Of a stretch of 64,000 nucleotides of DNA, positions 33,704-47,151 are shown piece after piece. Where the stretch lies: positions 84,466,520 through 84,530,519 of the forward strand of contig NC_059471.1 in assembly GCF_018139145.2 (NCBI RefSeq). The letters are read 5' to 3'. The position numbers were made by a program, and so were the translations under genes. The stretch is from Gymnogyps californianus. Its lineage: Eukaryota > Chordata > Aves > Accipitriformes > Cathartidae. The notes under the pieces were generated by a model. That model was given only the letters and a program-made list of their open reading frames with translations. It was not told the origin of the DNA and ran no database searches. Positions within the stretch are counted from its first letter, which is position 1. Each line of letters opens with the position of its first letter.

Positions 33704-36642
33704 CGTGGGAGACCCATGGGATGGGGCCAAGGCAGATTGGCAAAAGGACAACAGTAGAGAGAGATAGAAGGATGACCGGTGCTGGAAGGGAAGATACAGA
33801 GAGTAAAAATATATGAGAGAAAGGAGTCAGCAAAAGTCAGTCAATGCCAAGCTGTCCTGGCACGGCGTTACCCTGAGCTTTCCCTTGTTCTCCCAGCACC
33901 TGAGATGATGTGATGCCACCCAGGCATGCAAGAGCCCTCCCACTGATGGTGGGTAGCAGCGTGATCTAGCTGGCATGCAGATGGGAAGAGCCAAGGCTTG
34001 TCCTCTGGCAGAGGCCCCCACGGGTGTCCATTGGTGGGTGTGGGAGGCACCATGCTGCCAGCCAGGGGTACCCAAAGGAAAGAGCAGGGACTGCTCCTGC
34101 ATGCTGACGCTGGTTTCCTGAGCAGAAAGGAGCCATCCTTGTGTTATCAATGGAGGAAATTGGTTACAGAGGTATTTATACCTGTGCCACATGGAGCAGT
34201 CTTTAGCTTTGTCATATTTAAAGCCTATGACAACCTCTGCAAATATAAGGCAAAGGTAAAGTTAACAGTAGGGAGCTAGAAGGTGGTTTGAAACAACCAG
34301 CAAGGCATTTTGAGCCAGGTATGTTTAAGCAGCAAAGATCACGTAGAGTTGTTTACTAGGGATTCTCCAGTGAGTTCTCGTATCTGAAATGAGCAGAGCG
34401 ACTGAGCACGTATGAAACCCACCCAGCACCCTCGGCAGGTCGGCCGGTTTCTTCTGCAGGCTGGCCCCGCTGCAGTGAAGGGCTTTCCTACCAGGGATGG
34501 CTGTCCAGCGCTCCCATCGGGCTGCCTCTCACGGTGCTCGAAGCAGCCCCATCCTCACCAGAGGAAGTACAGGAAGAAAATGCTGCAAAAGGGAGTCACT
34601 TTTTCTAGCCCTGTTTGACACAGAGGTCAGCAGGACTGAGATTTACAGCAGAGGAGCGGCAAGCAGCAGACTTGTCTACCTCTGTCACTGCCTGGCAGTC
34701 TGGACCTGGCCTAAACTTATCATATCATCTGTCTCCAGATACCTGCAGATAACAGCACGAATTTTACCCGAAGTGAGCTCGCGTCTATACCATGCATAGT
34801 GAAGATCTGTGGGTTTTATATAGCTGCTCTCAGAGGAAACGCTGCCCTGCATTTTTGTCTGGAATGCCACCTGACAATATCAGAAAGACCAAGTGTTGCC
34901 CAAGGACTAAACTGAAATGTCAGGAGGTGGCTCACAGCAGCACTCTAATATTATTCCAGCACAGGCTAGCTGATTGACTTATTGACTACCTGGAAATATC
35001 CTCTAGTGGGATCTGCTGCAGAGGTGATAACAAGAAAGAGCTTATCCCTGTTCTGTAGGCTTTAGTACAGAAAAGAAATAATCATGTGAGCAACAGAGCT
35101 AATGAAGCCCAGTCCCTGTTGCCATCTGTTCCATATAGTTGGATTTTGCGGGGTCGACAACAGCCTATCCTCTGTAAAGGCTCTACTGCAGTCTCTGTCT
35201 TTTACCTGGCTGCTTATTTTCATGAAACTGTTTTCTAATGTGGGTTGAAAGTTGCCTGTAGTTCAAAAGTTAACAGAGTGGAATAGACACACAGACACGT
35301 ACAAACACACAGAGGCCAAGGAAGCTTTATTTCCTTTGGAGACCAGGCTGAAGAATAAGCTGTAACAATCACTTCCCAGAGAGAAAGAAAGAAAATCTAT
35401 CAATAAAGAGAGAATTACAACTTAAATGTATCCCCAAGTAATACTGATCTCAGTACTTGGTAATGTGTTTGGTTGCTAAAACAGCATATAAAACTGTAAA
35501 TTTCAGGTGCTTTTTCACTTGCAAACAGACTGTTGAAGAAATAAGACATCATGTGAACAGTCAGTGATGGAGTAAAGGTTCTGAATTAATTTTGTTCAAA
35601 GACCAGACCTCTCTCTCATCCAGCCAGCCAGTGCAATACAGCCCACTTGAGCACTGAGGCTGGGTTTGCATTAAAAGGTCCATAAGCTCACAGCAGCACC
35701 AGAAACCCATACTGAAGCGGTGCTGGGGGAGCCAGGGATGCATCATATATCAGACACAGTTGGCAGCCAAGCTCTTTCAAAAGAAAGAAATAAATGCCAT
35801 GGTAACCTCACCTCTTAAAGATACCCAAGGACTGTCAAATCCAAATTTCTCACTTTCATCTTTCCAGAAAACACTGATTCTTCCTCTGGGTTCACATGAT
35901 GAGGTTCCCACCTGTGATGAATGGCTCTGACATTTCAGACCTTGCTTGGGCTGGCACAGTGCCTGCCCTGCTCCCACCTCCCCTTCCCAGGGAACATCCC
36001 AGGGAGCAGGGGAAACCCTAGGAAGGAGATGCCAGGCTAGGAAGCACCATCCCTGAGGAGGGCTTTTTTGTTCCATCAGGGCCTCTGATTTACCCCATGT
36101 TCCCACCTTGGCTGGCTCCCAACATCAGAGCCCCATGAAGCTCCCAGAATAGTCTGTAGTCAAACCGTACAGTGCCTTCTTTTTAAATATTTGTTTGAGA
36201 GACATTTTAGCTCTCACTGCTCCCCCCTCTGAAGCTGAGAGCCCAGATGATCTTCCCTGTGATGGAGCACCTTTGGACAGTTTCCTGAACGCCTCTGGCT
36301 CTTTCTAGCATCTGTTTCTGCACTGTCTCACCTGATACCGCTCCTCAAGCCAGGAAATGTCCCCAGGCTGCTTTCCGAGTCTCCCTATTGTTTTAAAATC
36401 TCATGCCATAGAGGGTGTTTGGCACGAACTGTATGCTGCAAAGCCATGGCCTGCCAAGCAGTGCTGGTAGCCTCGCCCTCACCTAGATATGAAGAGACTA
36501 CATGAAGCTGTTTGATGTACATCGCTGCTAGGTGGGCTGTCGGGTAGGTGCTGCCATGGGAGAGGTGGGCTGGCATGACGATGATGGTGGTGGGATTAAG
36601 TGTGTGGTGGGATTGAGTGGAAGTTGGACTCTTCCTTAGTCC

Positions 36643-37245
36643 ATGGGAATCTGTTCCAGCAATAAACTGCTTCTTGGCTTGGGGTCTAAAGACCGCATAA
36701 AGCCATGTCTTTTCCCAGGATGTGAGGGGCAAGGCATGCCTGTGATATTTGCAAATGTTATTGGGAGAGCCTCAGGTCCTGATGCCTTCACCCAGGTTAC
36801 TCTTATAAAAGCCAGAAGAGATGAGTTTAGCGGAACACGTATCTGCAGTCCCTCCTCCAGCCCATCCTGCCTCAGAAGACTGCTCACACTGGCCCAGCCA
36901 AGGGAGAGTACTGGACAAACCAATATAAGATGGAGACAGCCATGGTGCAGGGGGCTATCGCTAGAGTCTGTGCACGACGACCAGCCTGCCCTCCCACAGG
37001 CTAGCTTAGGAATAGGGGGGGTGTTTCTCCTGTGGAGAAAGCAGAGAACTGGAGACAGTTCAAAAAGCCTTACAGACACACCTTCCTGTCCCATCCCAGT
37101 TTATTACCCCTTTGGTTCTTCCTCTGCACACAAGCAGCAGTTTCGGTTGCAGGCAAGCAGAAGCCAGGTCAGCAGTAAGTGGTTAAGTAGTGAGCAGCTT
37201 AATACTAGATTTCACATGGTCTGTCCTAACTGCTTCATTACATGA
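36643..37245 (+). other. Longest non-repeat ORF, probably chance
   Basis: Two hundred codons stay open here from an ATG. The predicted product has no membrane helix, signal peptide, repeat or motif that I recognise, and is rich in serine, proline and charged residues, as random GC-richer DNA tends to be. A 152-codon frame is open on the opposite strand (37094-36636), which is typical of a local lack of stop codons. With random expectation, about one frame of this size can occur in 64 kb on six frames. I list it because it is the longest, not because it looks real. Confidence 0.08.
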
Positions 37246-37336
37246 GACAGGGTACTGCGCTTACTGGCACAAACCAAAGCTCCCATCATCTTGCTGTTTT
37301 TTTCTTAATTGTATTCTGTCAATAAGGCCTGCTCAA

Positions 37337-37354
37337 TGTCTGTCTGTCTGTCTG
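37337..37354. repeat. (TGTC)n microsatellite
   Basis: Four and a half perfect units of TGTC. Short and unremarkable. Confidence 0.85.
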
Positions 37355-40300
37355 CAAGCACTCTCTGACACAAGGTAGGCAGAGTATCTCTTCTGACACA
37401 TGGCTCCAAGTGCCTTGTTCCATGCTGATACAGACTGTCCCAGCTGTTCCTGACTCAGCACCTCAAGGAAATGTTATTTCCAGGATGAAAATGAGCACAG
37501 TCAGACACAATCATTTTTTAATCACTCTAATTTTTAGAAAAATTTAATTTATTTCCATTTAAACCTCTAACAGTGTGACTATCCTTGCATACACTGGAAA
37601 CATCTTTTTCTGCACTGACTCCCATTTTTTCAGTTCTGATTTTGGCTTTGTTTGAAGGCTTGGTTGTTTTTAGTGCTGGGATTTTCCTAGGACTGTTAGA
37701 GTTCCTGTAAAAAAGCAACCACTGATGACCAAACCAACAACCACACAGCAAGACCTGTTGCAAACTCTTTGAGCATCAGATATGCTGGAAAATCCAAAGT
37801 GAATATAGTGTTGAAATAAGCTTCAGTAAGAAATGTCCTTAAATACTCTACTGAGGATGGTATTGAGAATTTTAGATTGATTTTTAATGTGGTTTTTTCC
37901 AGCTGGTTGAGGAAGAATACTGCTGAGACACATAGCAGCCTTAAATGCACATGCCTGGTTAACTTGACAGTTTGCAAACAGTGGAGTGACGAAGTTCATG
38001 AGCTGCACAAGGAGCCGTCTCAAGCCCCTAACAACATTAGGAACTTGTAACTATAACTTACTAACAGCACCACAGCTGTAGGGCTCCCACCTTGCTAGCT
38101 GGGATCTCCGAGACACAAATACACTCACATGGACTGTACGGCTCCCTCACAGTGCAGCTGATGATTTGGCATGCATCAGACCTGATGTGCCTGAGGAGCA
38201 GGGCTAACGCTTCCCCAAAACATCAGACTTAATGAGAGCATGGGGTGGCTGGGCCAGCTGTGCAGGAGGTCTGCCTGTCCCAGAGGCATCCAGCTTCCTG
38301 AGCATGGCCGTGCAACACATGCTGTTCCCCACAGCCCCAAATTAGATGCCCTGTGCTGAGGCCTCAGCTCTTGTACCATGGCACTGAGGTTCTGGGGAGG
38401 GCATCAGTCTTTCATTCAGGGAAAATCGGCGAGAACAACTCAATGCAGGGGTACACGGCAATGGAAACCACGAGCTGCTGCAGCAGGCCCTGAGGCTACC
38501 TGCATGCAGCTCTGAGGAGTGAGTGACATGGCTCAGATGGGAGGTTTCGTGGTCCCTAATGCTGGGGAAAGGGAGTAGCCTGATGGGATGGCATCCAAGT
38601 GGATGGAGTCTGGCTGCGGGAAAATGAGAGCAAGAAAGCTTTGTTTTCTCTGAGGTGCTTGCAGGAAGGGTGCTTGAGCTGCAGCACAAAGGGGCTGTCT
38701 CCCATTGCCTACTTGTTGCTTTTCTGGGAAAAAAGGCTTTGCCCACTCTTTCTAAACAAACAAGACCACAACAAATAAAGACCTGAGCAGACAAGTCTAT
38801 CAGTTTTATCCTCTTCACAGAAACAATCCAAAATACCTCCAATAAAAGCTAGCAGCTCAGGCTAAAATAGGGCCACGTGGTGATTTGCGATTTATCCTTC
38901 TGCTTATTTTTCTCTCAGCAAAGTATGCTCAAGGTTTTTCATCTTCATCCATTGCTTTCATTCAGTGTTTGGGATAGTAAATTTATTTGGACAGAACTAG
39001 ATAAGCTTTGGTGTTTTCAAGTGCATAGTGTTGCTATTATACGTTCTCTTTTCATCAGAAAAGCAGATTGGTCTTTCTTTTGTAATGAAAGCCTAAAAAT
39101 TGACCAAGTGCCAATTTCTGGTTTTCTGTTACTGGGTTCCAGCTGCAGATGTCAATTTGCTGGCATGCAGTCTAAGTCCAGCCTGAGATGAAAAGATACC
39201 GCAGGCAGCAGAGGCAGAAGGTTTGATGCAGAGTTGTATAATGCATTTCGTATTTGCAAAAGGATCAATCAGCCCATGAACGCCACTCTGAGGAGATTTC
39301 CAGCTCTGACAGTGAGAAACTGGCAAGGACAGATAGAGGGATTCCACTTAGACAAGTGAGAATGAGCAGAAGAAGGACCAGGAAGAAGTAGGAAAGGGAG
39401 TCTACGGAGGAAAAACAATTTGAAGAAAAGAGGAATAAAATAAGAGGGAAAGGAGGACAGAATGGAAGATGAGATGGGGAGTCACCTGTGAACAGCAAAT
39501 GTATTGGAGTCTAAAATGCATGGAACGTGTACCATGACAGGAATGGGACAAGACATATGCAAAGCATTGAGTGACAAAGCAGGAAAGGGAGTCAGTGTGC
39601 TTGTGTTTACTTCTGCCATGGACACCCTAAAAAGCTTATTTTGATTCTCAGTAGTAAAAAAGGTCTCCAGTGGCGTTTGTAACTAGTTAGCAGGGCAATT
39701 AAAACAGTGGTCAAAACTCAAGACTGCTGTATGTTAATGAGAAACAAGATATGCACACAGATTGTCACTTTAAGGCGCTACTATTAGTTGCAATCCCCAG
39801 CATGACAAATAGTAAAGTGTATCATTGTCTCAGCTCAACTACTGAGAACAAGTGACTGAGGTTCCCTAAAGGAGGATTCAGACTGTGCTGGTTTTGTCAC
39901 CAAACTCATCCATTGTCTTTCATCTTATTAAACGGTGTGTTCAAGGTTACAATTTGGATTCCTTAATGTCCTTACAACTCTGTACATCTAGTCAGTGAGT
40001 AAAAGAAAATAGGCCTCATTGCAAATCGCCATTCCAGACCTTATATACTCATCCTACATATGCCAGCTTAGTCCAGCCTTGCTTCTCTGTCCCTTGGCTC
40101 CATGCAGCTGGGGAGAACATCTTAACATTCCAGCTCCTGCCTTTTTTCAGGCTAACTTGCACACTGGGTGTAAGATAGGTATTCACATGCAGGCAACATT
40201 TCCAAAAGGTTAATTTAAAAGCACAAATCCTCTCTTGCTTGGCAGACCAGGCTCTAGTTAAGCCTGAGAACAGAGGAAGAGCCTCTGCAATATGTGTCTG

Positions 40301-43300
40301 GCTTCTAAGATGCTGTTGCAATATTACAGTACTGACTTTTTTCCCATAAGAGAGCTAAAAATAAGATGAAAAAGTCTAAGGGCATGAAAATCAAGCAAGA
40401 CTGACAACCACTAAGAAATATGTTTAGCTACCTCCTGCTGCTCTGTCCCATTTCATTTCTAGCTTTACTTCTCATATGTTCTCCTCTATTTGCATGTTTA
40501 TATCTATTTCTTCACCTGCCTGAGAGCAAGTTGTTAAGAATTTTTCAATTTTGACCTTTACAAGTCCTCCCCACTCAATACAAAGTGTGTTGCACAGATA
40601 GTTGTCCTGGCTTGCTACTTTCATCGCAGCATCTATGCCTTGCACCCCTTCTGCAGTACATCAACGTAACTTCATTGGTCTTCAATGACAAGGTACTTTA
40701 TGACCCAGGCTTGCTCTGTGTAGTATTTCTTGCACAGTTGATTTCTAATCCCATCCTTGCCCCACAAATGACATCCATCTTGATGACTTACTTAAGATTT
40801 GTTTTCCATTTCCATTTCAGTGTTTTTTCTATAGAGCCCCCAACCTTAAAATTTGCTTTCTCAATGCCTTCAAAATTATTTCCTTGTCTTCCTTCATGTT
40901 CCTCTTTATGATCCTCCTCTTTTTTTGTGGTTTCTCAAAGCTTTTACCACATAAATCACTACTGTGCTGTAGTCACTGTTTCATTCATTTGTTCTCTGGC
41001 TCACAGTATCTGGACAAGGTTCTTACACCCCACCTATTTCGCAGTATCCATCTATTGCCTTGCAGTTGTCCCTCATCTAATCAGCTCTCAAATCAAGCTT
41101 TGGTAGCCTCTGGAGAATGAGGCTATAATTTTAACAGTGCAATGTGCAAACTGAAATGTGCAAACTTTGCAGTCAGTTGGAAAGAATTAATGTATTAACT
41201 GTCAGGCTCTAAACTTTCGTAAAGCCACTCTTCTGGACCACATGTAAAGCAATGATTAGTAATAATTAATATGTATAAACATGCATGAAACAACACATAT
41301 TTGTACAAAAAATGTTTAATGTCTTCTTTCTTGTTAATTCCCATCAAGATAGAAATTACTCCACCAGCATGCAAACAATCTAACATTTAAAGTTACTAAG
41401 GACAGCAACAATATTTCTGTACCTACAATAAGTCTAATTCTAATTTTCCTCTTGGTGAACAAGACCATGTATTTTTCTGTTTTAGTATGCTCTGAGTGTT
41501 ACTTCTCATTGAAAAGACCATGGTAATCATAGCTATAACCCTTAGAAAACAGTATTTAACATCTTCATGTGTAAGTGAACAGCATTTGTCACTCTTTGGA
41601 TGGTAAAGTCTTGAGCTCAGGTAGTGTAAAACAAAATCATTTCCACTTTTGAGACAGAAGGGTAAGCTTAGGTTAACTGAGCTGTGGGACTTGCAGTGGT
41701 TTGTCTCCTGGCTGTCAGAGTAATGTTGAATTTGGCTCAGTTTTGCTGAAGAAGAAACTGATACGCTCTCTCCAACAATCTTTCTCTTATCTGACCTGTC
41801 CATTTACTCCCTGCCTTTCTGTGCCAAGTTTAGAGTTTTTAAGCTTTCCTAATTGAAATTTAAATATTAATGCATATTCTTTTTCTTCCCTTCTTTTGTC
41901 TTCATCAGGAAGATATCTGAATACTAAACCAAATGACCTTTTCTACTAACAAAGCTGAAATGCATTTTATGAATATATAGCAAGACTGGGAGGGCAGGAG
42001 CTTCAAAAGCCATCAGAAGGGGACAGAGTGGAGCTTGGGGAGATCAGGAGAAACAGAAATGCCAAGTCTGTACTACATCTGGTGTCTGAAAACTCAAAAG
42101 AGAGCTAAACACTCTGCTATGAAAGATGTCCATATGGTGACCATTGCAGGCATGATTTACAAAGTACAGAAAGCACCTCAAAAATGTAATTTGCAGGAAA
42201 GAAAGGTTGGATGATGTCATTATTTTTTAGAAAATAATAGAAACATACCTAAAGAGAAACTTGTATGGATGGAAAAGAAATCAAATCTCATGGAGCAGGA
42301 GAAGGGAAACTTGTCCCCACATCACTGGACCAGAGAGCTCTGCATAGTTCCCCTTGCACCACTATTGACTGGGAGAACACCAGAGAGGCAGGGCAGTGGC
42401 ACAGGGAGGGGCTGGGGGGCAAAAAAAGCAGATCATCATAAAGAAAGGGGCTGCTCTGGTTCACCTTGCAGAGAAGACTAAGAGTGAAGGGGGAACATGA
42501 AAGAGAAGTAAATCCCCAAATCCCCGAATCAGCGATAGTATTAGGGTTATTAAAGAGAATCCTTTAAGTATTTTATTGTATTTAATTTTCAAAGTCTAGC
42601 ATTAGCAGACTCCTCAGGAAAAACTGACTAGGAAGACAGCACATATTTTTCATTTGAAATGATAGATGTAAACATAACTGTATTTCTGTGAAACTGTGCA
42701 AGATATTTGAGAACCAAAATAAGTTTGTTGATCTTGGAGCATTCTGCAAAGCTGCAAGTGTCCATTTGGAGGCAGGTATCATCAGGTGCAGGATAAAAGA
42801 GGCGAAGTTCCCCTGCTGTGTATTATCTTATGCCCTTCTGGCAAGGAGCTGCCAGACAAGTGACAGCAGTCTCAAGAAAACCTGTGTTGTCACAAAGAAA
42901 ATATAACAAGCCTTTGGTATGTTGAGACCCAGAAGTGAAGAACTGCTTGACCCTTATTGGTCATGAGATCTAATAACAGCTGAATAAAACATGGGGTAAG
43001 CTGTTAGAATAAAAACCTTTAGATGGAGTCTGTGATCCATGCAAGTCTACCAAGGAGCTCAACCACATAGAGGTTTTTTCTAATTATCAGCACACAGCAG
43101 GTTCCCCACTTCTTTGGTACTAAACTGCTGCTAAACACGTCAGTATGGTAATAGGCCTACATTTACAGCTCTTTCAGTTTGGCACCACAAAGTCTCTTGT
43201 CCACTACCTTTGTATTTGGTTGGTGATTTTTGTTGACCACTTAGGCTTGTTGACTAGCACTTCAGTAGTGTCTTCCACAGGGAAGTCAGTGCTAATAGCA

Positions 43301-43844
43301 AAACAATCATTAAGACACAAACCAAAAATAAAATTAGTGCAATAATAGCTCATAATTGGCTCTCAGACATCATCTGAAAACCTGTATATTAAGTTCCTCA
43401 ATATTGCTATACTTAAATGGACAATTTTAATGTTAACTTTGCAACAGTTTATAATCACTGTGCTGGGCCTCACTGCCCTTCAGTTCAATGAACAGAGGAA
43501 AGCAGAGACTGGTGAACCAGTCCAAGGGGATACAGAAGAGAAGACCAGGTACCAGTGTTTCAGGACAAAGAGCACAAGACAGAATAATGGGCAGAAAATC
43601 TAACTTAGGCCATTCTCTTCCCCTTTCCCAGGTGCCTGACAGAAGTAGACTCCTGCCACTAAACTTTATCTTTAAAAGCTACCTAATGTGCCTGGTGATA
43701 TTATTTGTTCTGTGTAACCCTTATGCTTTAATTGTCTTGGTACCTCTAGGAAAAAAGTATTAAGAATATCTATCCGCAGAATGAAAGCTACTTAAAAATA
43801 GGAAACAACAGGTAAGAATTTTCAGGACAAACATGAATCAGTAA

Positions 43845-44695
43845 TCACTAGTGCCATTGCTGGGACTAGTGCCGGGACCAGTTTTATTGAGCATCTTTGG
43901 CAATGACCTGAAGAAGTGAGTCCACACTAAAATCCACAAGTTTGCAGATGGTACTAAGCTCTTTCCAGCAGTCCAGTGCTGTACCAAAGGCAAGTAACTC
44001 ACGAAAGAACTTATGTGGGCAGATACATTCAAGGTAGAGAAACATGAAGTGATGCAAAAATAATCTAAAACATATCTCTGTGATGCTGAACTCCTATCTA
44101 GCAGAGAAGATATCTTGGAGTACTCATTGACAGGCCATAAAATAATTGACTGAATGAACAGTGGCAGCCGAGAAGACCAATAAAATATTGAACATCATCA
44201 GGAGGGGAACTAGGAATAAAAGAAAGGGCATCATTTTGCTGCTGTATGAAAACCAAGTCCTGTATTGTGTTCTGCAAATAGTTCTGGTCTTCATAGCTCA
44301 AGAGGAATGGAGTGAACTTAGAGAAAATGCAGAGAAGGGTAACTACAAAAATCCAGACTGAAGCAGCTGCTTTACTCAGATTTAAAAGGCTAGGGCTCTT
44401 TGTTTGAGGAGGAGGAGACTGACAAGAGGATGTGACTGAGGCTTAAAAGATCTTGAAGGTGGAAGGTAAATGGAACGCAGAAATCACAGCACATCTCACC
44501 TAATCTTACCTTTAACAACCTTAATAATACAGTTTTGGATGCTGGGGTAGTATCAGGGTAATGGACCACTGAAAGTGCTGAAGCTTGCATACCCTCCCTA
44601 AATAGCATTGACTTTTTCTAGCATTGCAGGCAGAATATTGGGCTGGATGGAGTTTGATCTGATCTGGGAGGACTGTGCTTGCTTTCAAGAGATCT
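43845..44695 (+). mobile_element. Ancient CR1-type LINE relic, including 3' end (sense +)
   Basis: 'gggactagtgccgggaccag' (43861-43880) is the decayed DNA just after the P-Q-G motif of reverse transcriptase. It is followed by 'ttggcaatgacctga' (43898-43912) and 'aagtttgcagatggtactaagct' (43939-43961, the F-A-D-D site, with the second D lost to G). Then come 'tcaggaggggaactaggaataaaag' (44199-44223) and 'gcagagaagggtaac' (44329-44343). Near 44630-44686, 'gaatattgggctggatgg' and 'ctgatctgggaggactg' correspond to the usual CR1 3' untranslated end. The relic therefore spans from mid-reverse transcriptase to the tail, with no open frame. Confidence 0.68.
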
Positions 44696-45394
44696 CTGCC
44701 CCCAGGGCTGCATAGTGCAGCCTCCTCAGGCTTCCTGCAGCAAGCACAGAACAGTTGAAGGAAAAGGAAACAAACTCTGCCTGCAGCTCCCCTATAAATC
44801 TTCCCCCAATTGCCACATGTTGACATAATTCCTAATCTGTATAATATGCAGATTAACTGATTGTAATTGTCTTTTTTTTTTTGATAGAGGATATTATAAT
44901 ACGCTGATATAACAGACTATATGTACTATGAAGAGGTGGATTTTCTCACCCCTTCTGTGTCCAGAATTAGAGTGCAGAGTGAAGGTTTTGCATTTGGTGC
45001 TTGCTCTTTAGGGAGACAAAACCTTTCTCTTTTTTATGTGGTCCCAGATACAGACCTTAACCACAAGCATTCATACGAAATTAATAGCCACATCAATAAA
45101 ATATTTCCTCTAGTGAACAAATGATTCTGTTAGAATCATAGAGAGAAGCCTACTGTTATCTTTATTTTCACATTTGAAGAACCATTAACTTCTGATGTGA
45201 CTGCCAGAGCTTATATTTAATGAGGAACTGTTTGTACTGACAACTGCATTCAGGCTATTGAGCTGAAATATTTGCACTGACTCAGTTAAATGAACAAGAA
45301 AATCCTTACTGTCCTTCTTACCCATTAAATAGTAATGGTACTTACCTGAGGTAACATACTGTTGCAAACTGATCTTATGTTCATTAATAAGTGA
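44696..45394. other. Unannotated DNA
   Basis: No gene. A T run of about 13 lies at 44871-44883. Nothing else is recognisable. Confidence 0.45.
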
Positions 45395-45560
45395 TCCCTG
45401 TGTCACAGCTTCCCCTATGTAAAATGGGGACAATAACAGTAAGAACCTGGCTGTAAAAGTAATGTTTTCTTCCATGACAGTGAAGGTGAGGAGATGAGCA
45501 ATGATTGTGCACTTGAAGCACTCAGATGCTTTACTGAAGTTGTTCAGCAGCTTCCCTATG
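45395..45560 (+). mobile_element. MIR/CORE-SINE-like relic (sense +)
   Basis: 'cacagcttcccctatgtaaa' followed by 'atggggacaataacagtaagaacc' (45405-45448) matches the well-known 'cctcagtttccccatctgtaaaatggggacaataatag' block of MIR-type SINEs in decayed form. Downstream, 'atgattgtgcacttgaagca' and 'ctcagatgctttac' (45502-45535) resembles the 'atgtttgtaaagcgctttgagatcctcggatg' tail of amniote MIR-like and L2/CR1-L3-type 3' ends. Such SINEs spread before the amniote radiation, so this is one of the oldest recognisable sequences in the window. Confidence 0.55.
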
Positions 45561-46785
45561 TGTGAACACACATGGAAATGGATATACGGATAATAGTTAG
45601 GCTCATCAACTTCAAAAAGTTCTGCAAGAACCTTAAGCTAATTTCATCAGAAAGCTATTAATGAGGAATAGATATGGTACCCAAAAGGATGTCTGTATGA
45701 AGAGTGTTTTAGACCATGTTCTTATTTCCTTGATAAATGGAACACATAAGAAGGAAAGGAAATCTTCCTAACTCCTACTCACTTTATCAATGAAAACTTA
45801 ATTGCCCTCTCTCACTTGAACTGATGCACATACAAAGAAACCCATTAACAGAGTTTTGCTAGGATAAAACTGGTGTGAAGGAGGAATTAACCTCCATTGC
45901 CTAAGTCTAAGAAAGATGCAGCCCTCAGTGAGTTATCTTATGATTTATCCTTTTTAGAGAATGTGTTTAGTCTTTCTAAGGATACGATTTTTTACTATTG
46001 TTATTGTTATTAATAAGATTTATTATTATGATAAAAACCAGAGAACACAATGGAGAAAAGAACTGATAGCAAGTTTTTTGGCCAGCTGAAAGGGATGGCT
46101 GTGAGGTGACATTGTCAGCCTGGCTAGTACCACAGAACAATTAAGAGAGAGATTTTTGGCTAAAACAAGGGGCTATTGACTCTAGGCAAAACAGAATGAA
46201 TGTTGGAGGAAGACAATACTTGGAACAACAGGCTCCAAACATGCTAAAATTTACAAACAAAGGTTAAACATTTCTTCTCCTTGTTAATTTAAAGAGAAAA
46301 AGATATGTGATCTAATCAAATGTGAGCTTGTGGCATCTTCGTTATGCAACTCTGCCTTGTATTTTTAAAATATATTAATTTTTCTTTCCAACTGAAATGC
46401 ATACATTAATCTTTCAGTACAGTGAAAGCAAAACAACACATATGTTCGTAGATGGAAGACACCATGTATAAAAAAGGGTATAGTTTTTTGAGTCTGAGCA
46501 ATCAAACAGGGAGGTTTACCTAATCTTTTATTTTTACCATGTACAAGACACCATTATAACATTCATTTGAGCTGCTCTATGTTTGCTGCAATAGATATGA
46601 CTCTGTGCCTAGGCCATCCCAAACAGAAGCATTCATCACCTGTCCCTAAAAACCTCAACCAGGTTCCTAAAAACCTTAGCCTACTTCAGCACTTTGCCAG
46701 CCTTACCAGAGAGTCATGAGGAGATGGAAAGGCCCTAGATACTGATGCAAGGAGCAAACTACATCAAAGAAAAAATGCGAGCCTC
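45561..46785. other. Unannotated AT-rich DNA
   Basis: No gene or repeat recognised. A TTATTG/TTATTA low-complexity stretch lies near 45995-46035. Confidence 0.45.
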
Positions 46786-47151
46786 TCATCTCCAAAGTGG
46801 ATGCGACTCCTTGTTCCAGGACGTTGTAACTTCCTGCCTGGACAACTGTAGGCAATGGAAAATGTCGCTGATGCAATATTTGCTGCCTTCCATACTATAG
46901 ATATGGAGAGTGAGACTGTGTGGCTGCCATATACAGGGCACACAAAGCCCTAAAAATCTGACCAATGAGTATAATATCTGCATACTCATCCAGGTATATG
47001 CCACCAGAGCAATAATGATGACAGTCAGGACTTGGGTGAAAGCAACTAAAATCTGGGCTTCTGGGGGTAATCCAGAATTAAGGTCTACCACAGTGGACCA
47101 AGGCTCCTCTTGCACCATCCTTTTCACATACTGTAAATTTGCTTTTTTCAT
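46786..47151 (-). other. Unassigned ORF with one membrane-helix-like segment
   Basis: On the minus strand, an ATG at 47151-47149 opens 121 codons. The start is basic (MKKANLQYVKR), followed by an acidic-polar stretch and then 23 uncharged, strongly hydrophobic residues at 32-54 (AQILVAFTQVLTVIIIALVA and three more). This is the length of a membrane helix and has the flanks expected of a small type III/IV membrane protein. Just after it the DNA reads ATGA|GTATGC (GT at 46985-46984), an acceptable splice donor. Upstream, a pyrimidine-containing 'ctttctgttgcaag' (about 47169-47182) could be an acceptor. It may thus be one exon of a small membrane protein, or a chance frame. I do not recognise it. 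The codons after the helix look less protein-like, which fits an exon ending near 46986. Confidence 0.18.

Larger units (their letters stand above)
33704..43844. other. Long unannotated stretch
   Basis: Ten kilobases without a supported gene. The longest open frame in the window that is not inside a recognised element lies here (36643-37245, + strand, 200 codons, with a 152-codon frame antisense to it), but it shows no domain and chance can explain it. GC-richer patches lie at 33830-34130, 35880-36120 and 38240-38700. A TGTC microsatellite sits at 37337-37354. The part 40500-41100 is pyrimidine-rich on the plus strand, without any family signature that I recognise. Confidence 0.45.

Noticed and set aside
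36636..37245. Overlapping long frames on both strands (200 and 152 codons)
   Set aside because: No domain, no recognisable motif, and open frames on both strands point to a chance shortage of stop codons. About one such frame is expected in a window of this size.
38342..38842. Minus frame of 166 codons
   Set aside because: Composition is serine- and cysteine-rich without structure, membrane segment or motif, and nothing marks exon borders.
40500..41110. Pyrimidine-rich stretch that might be an old antisense LINE
   Set aside because: No ordered set of CR1 or L2 landmarks could be found.
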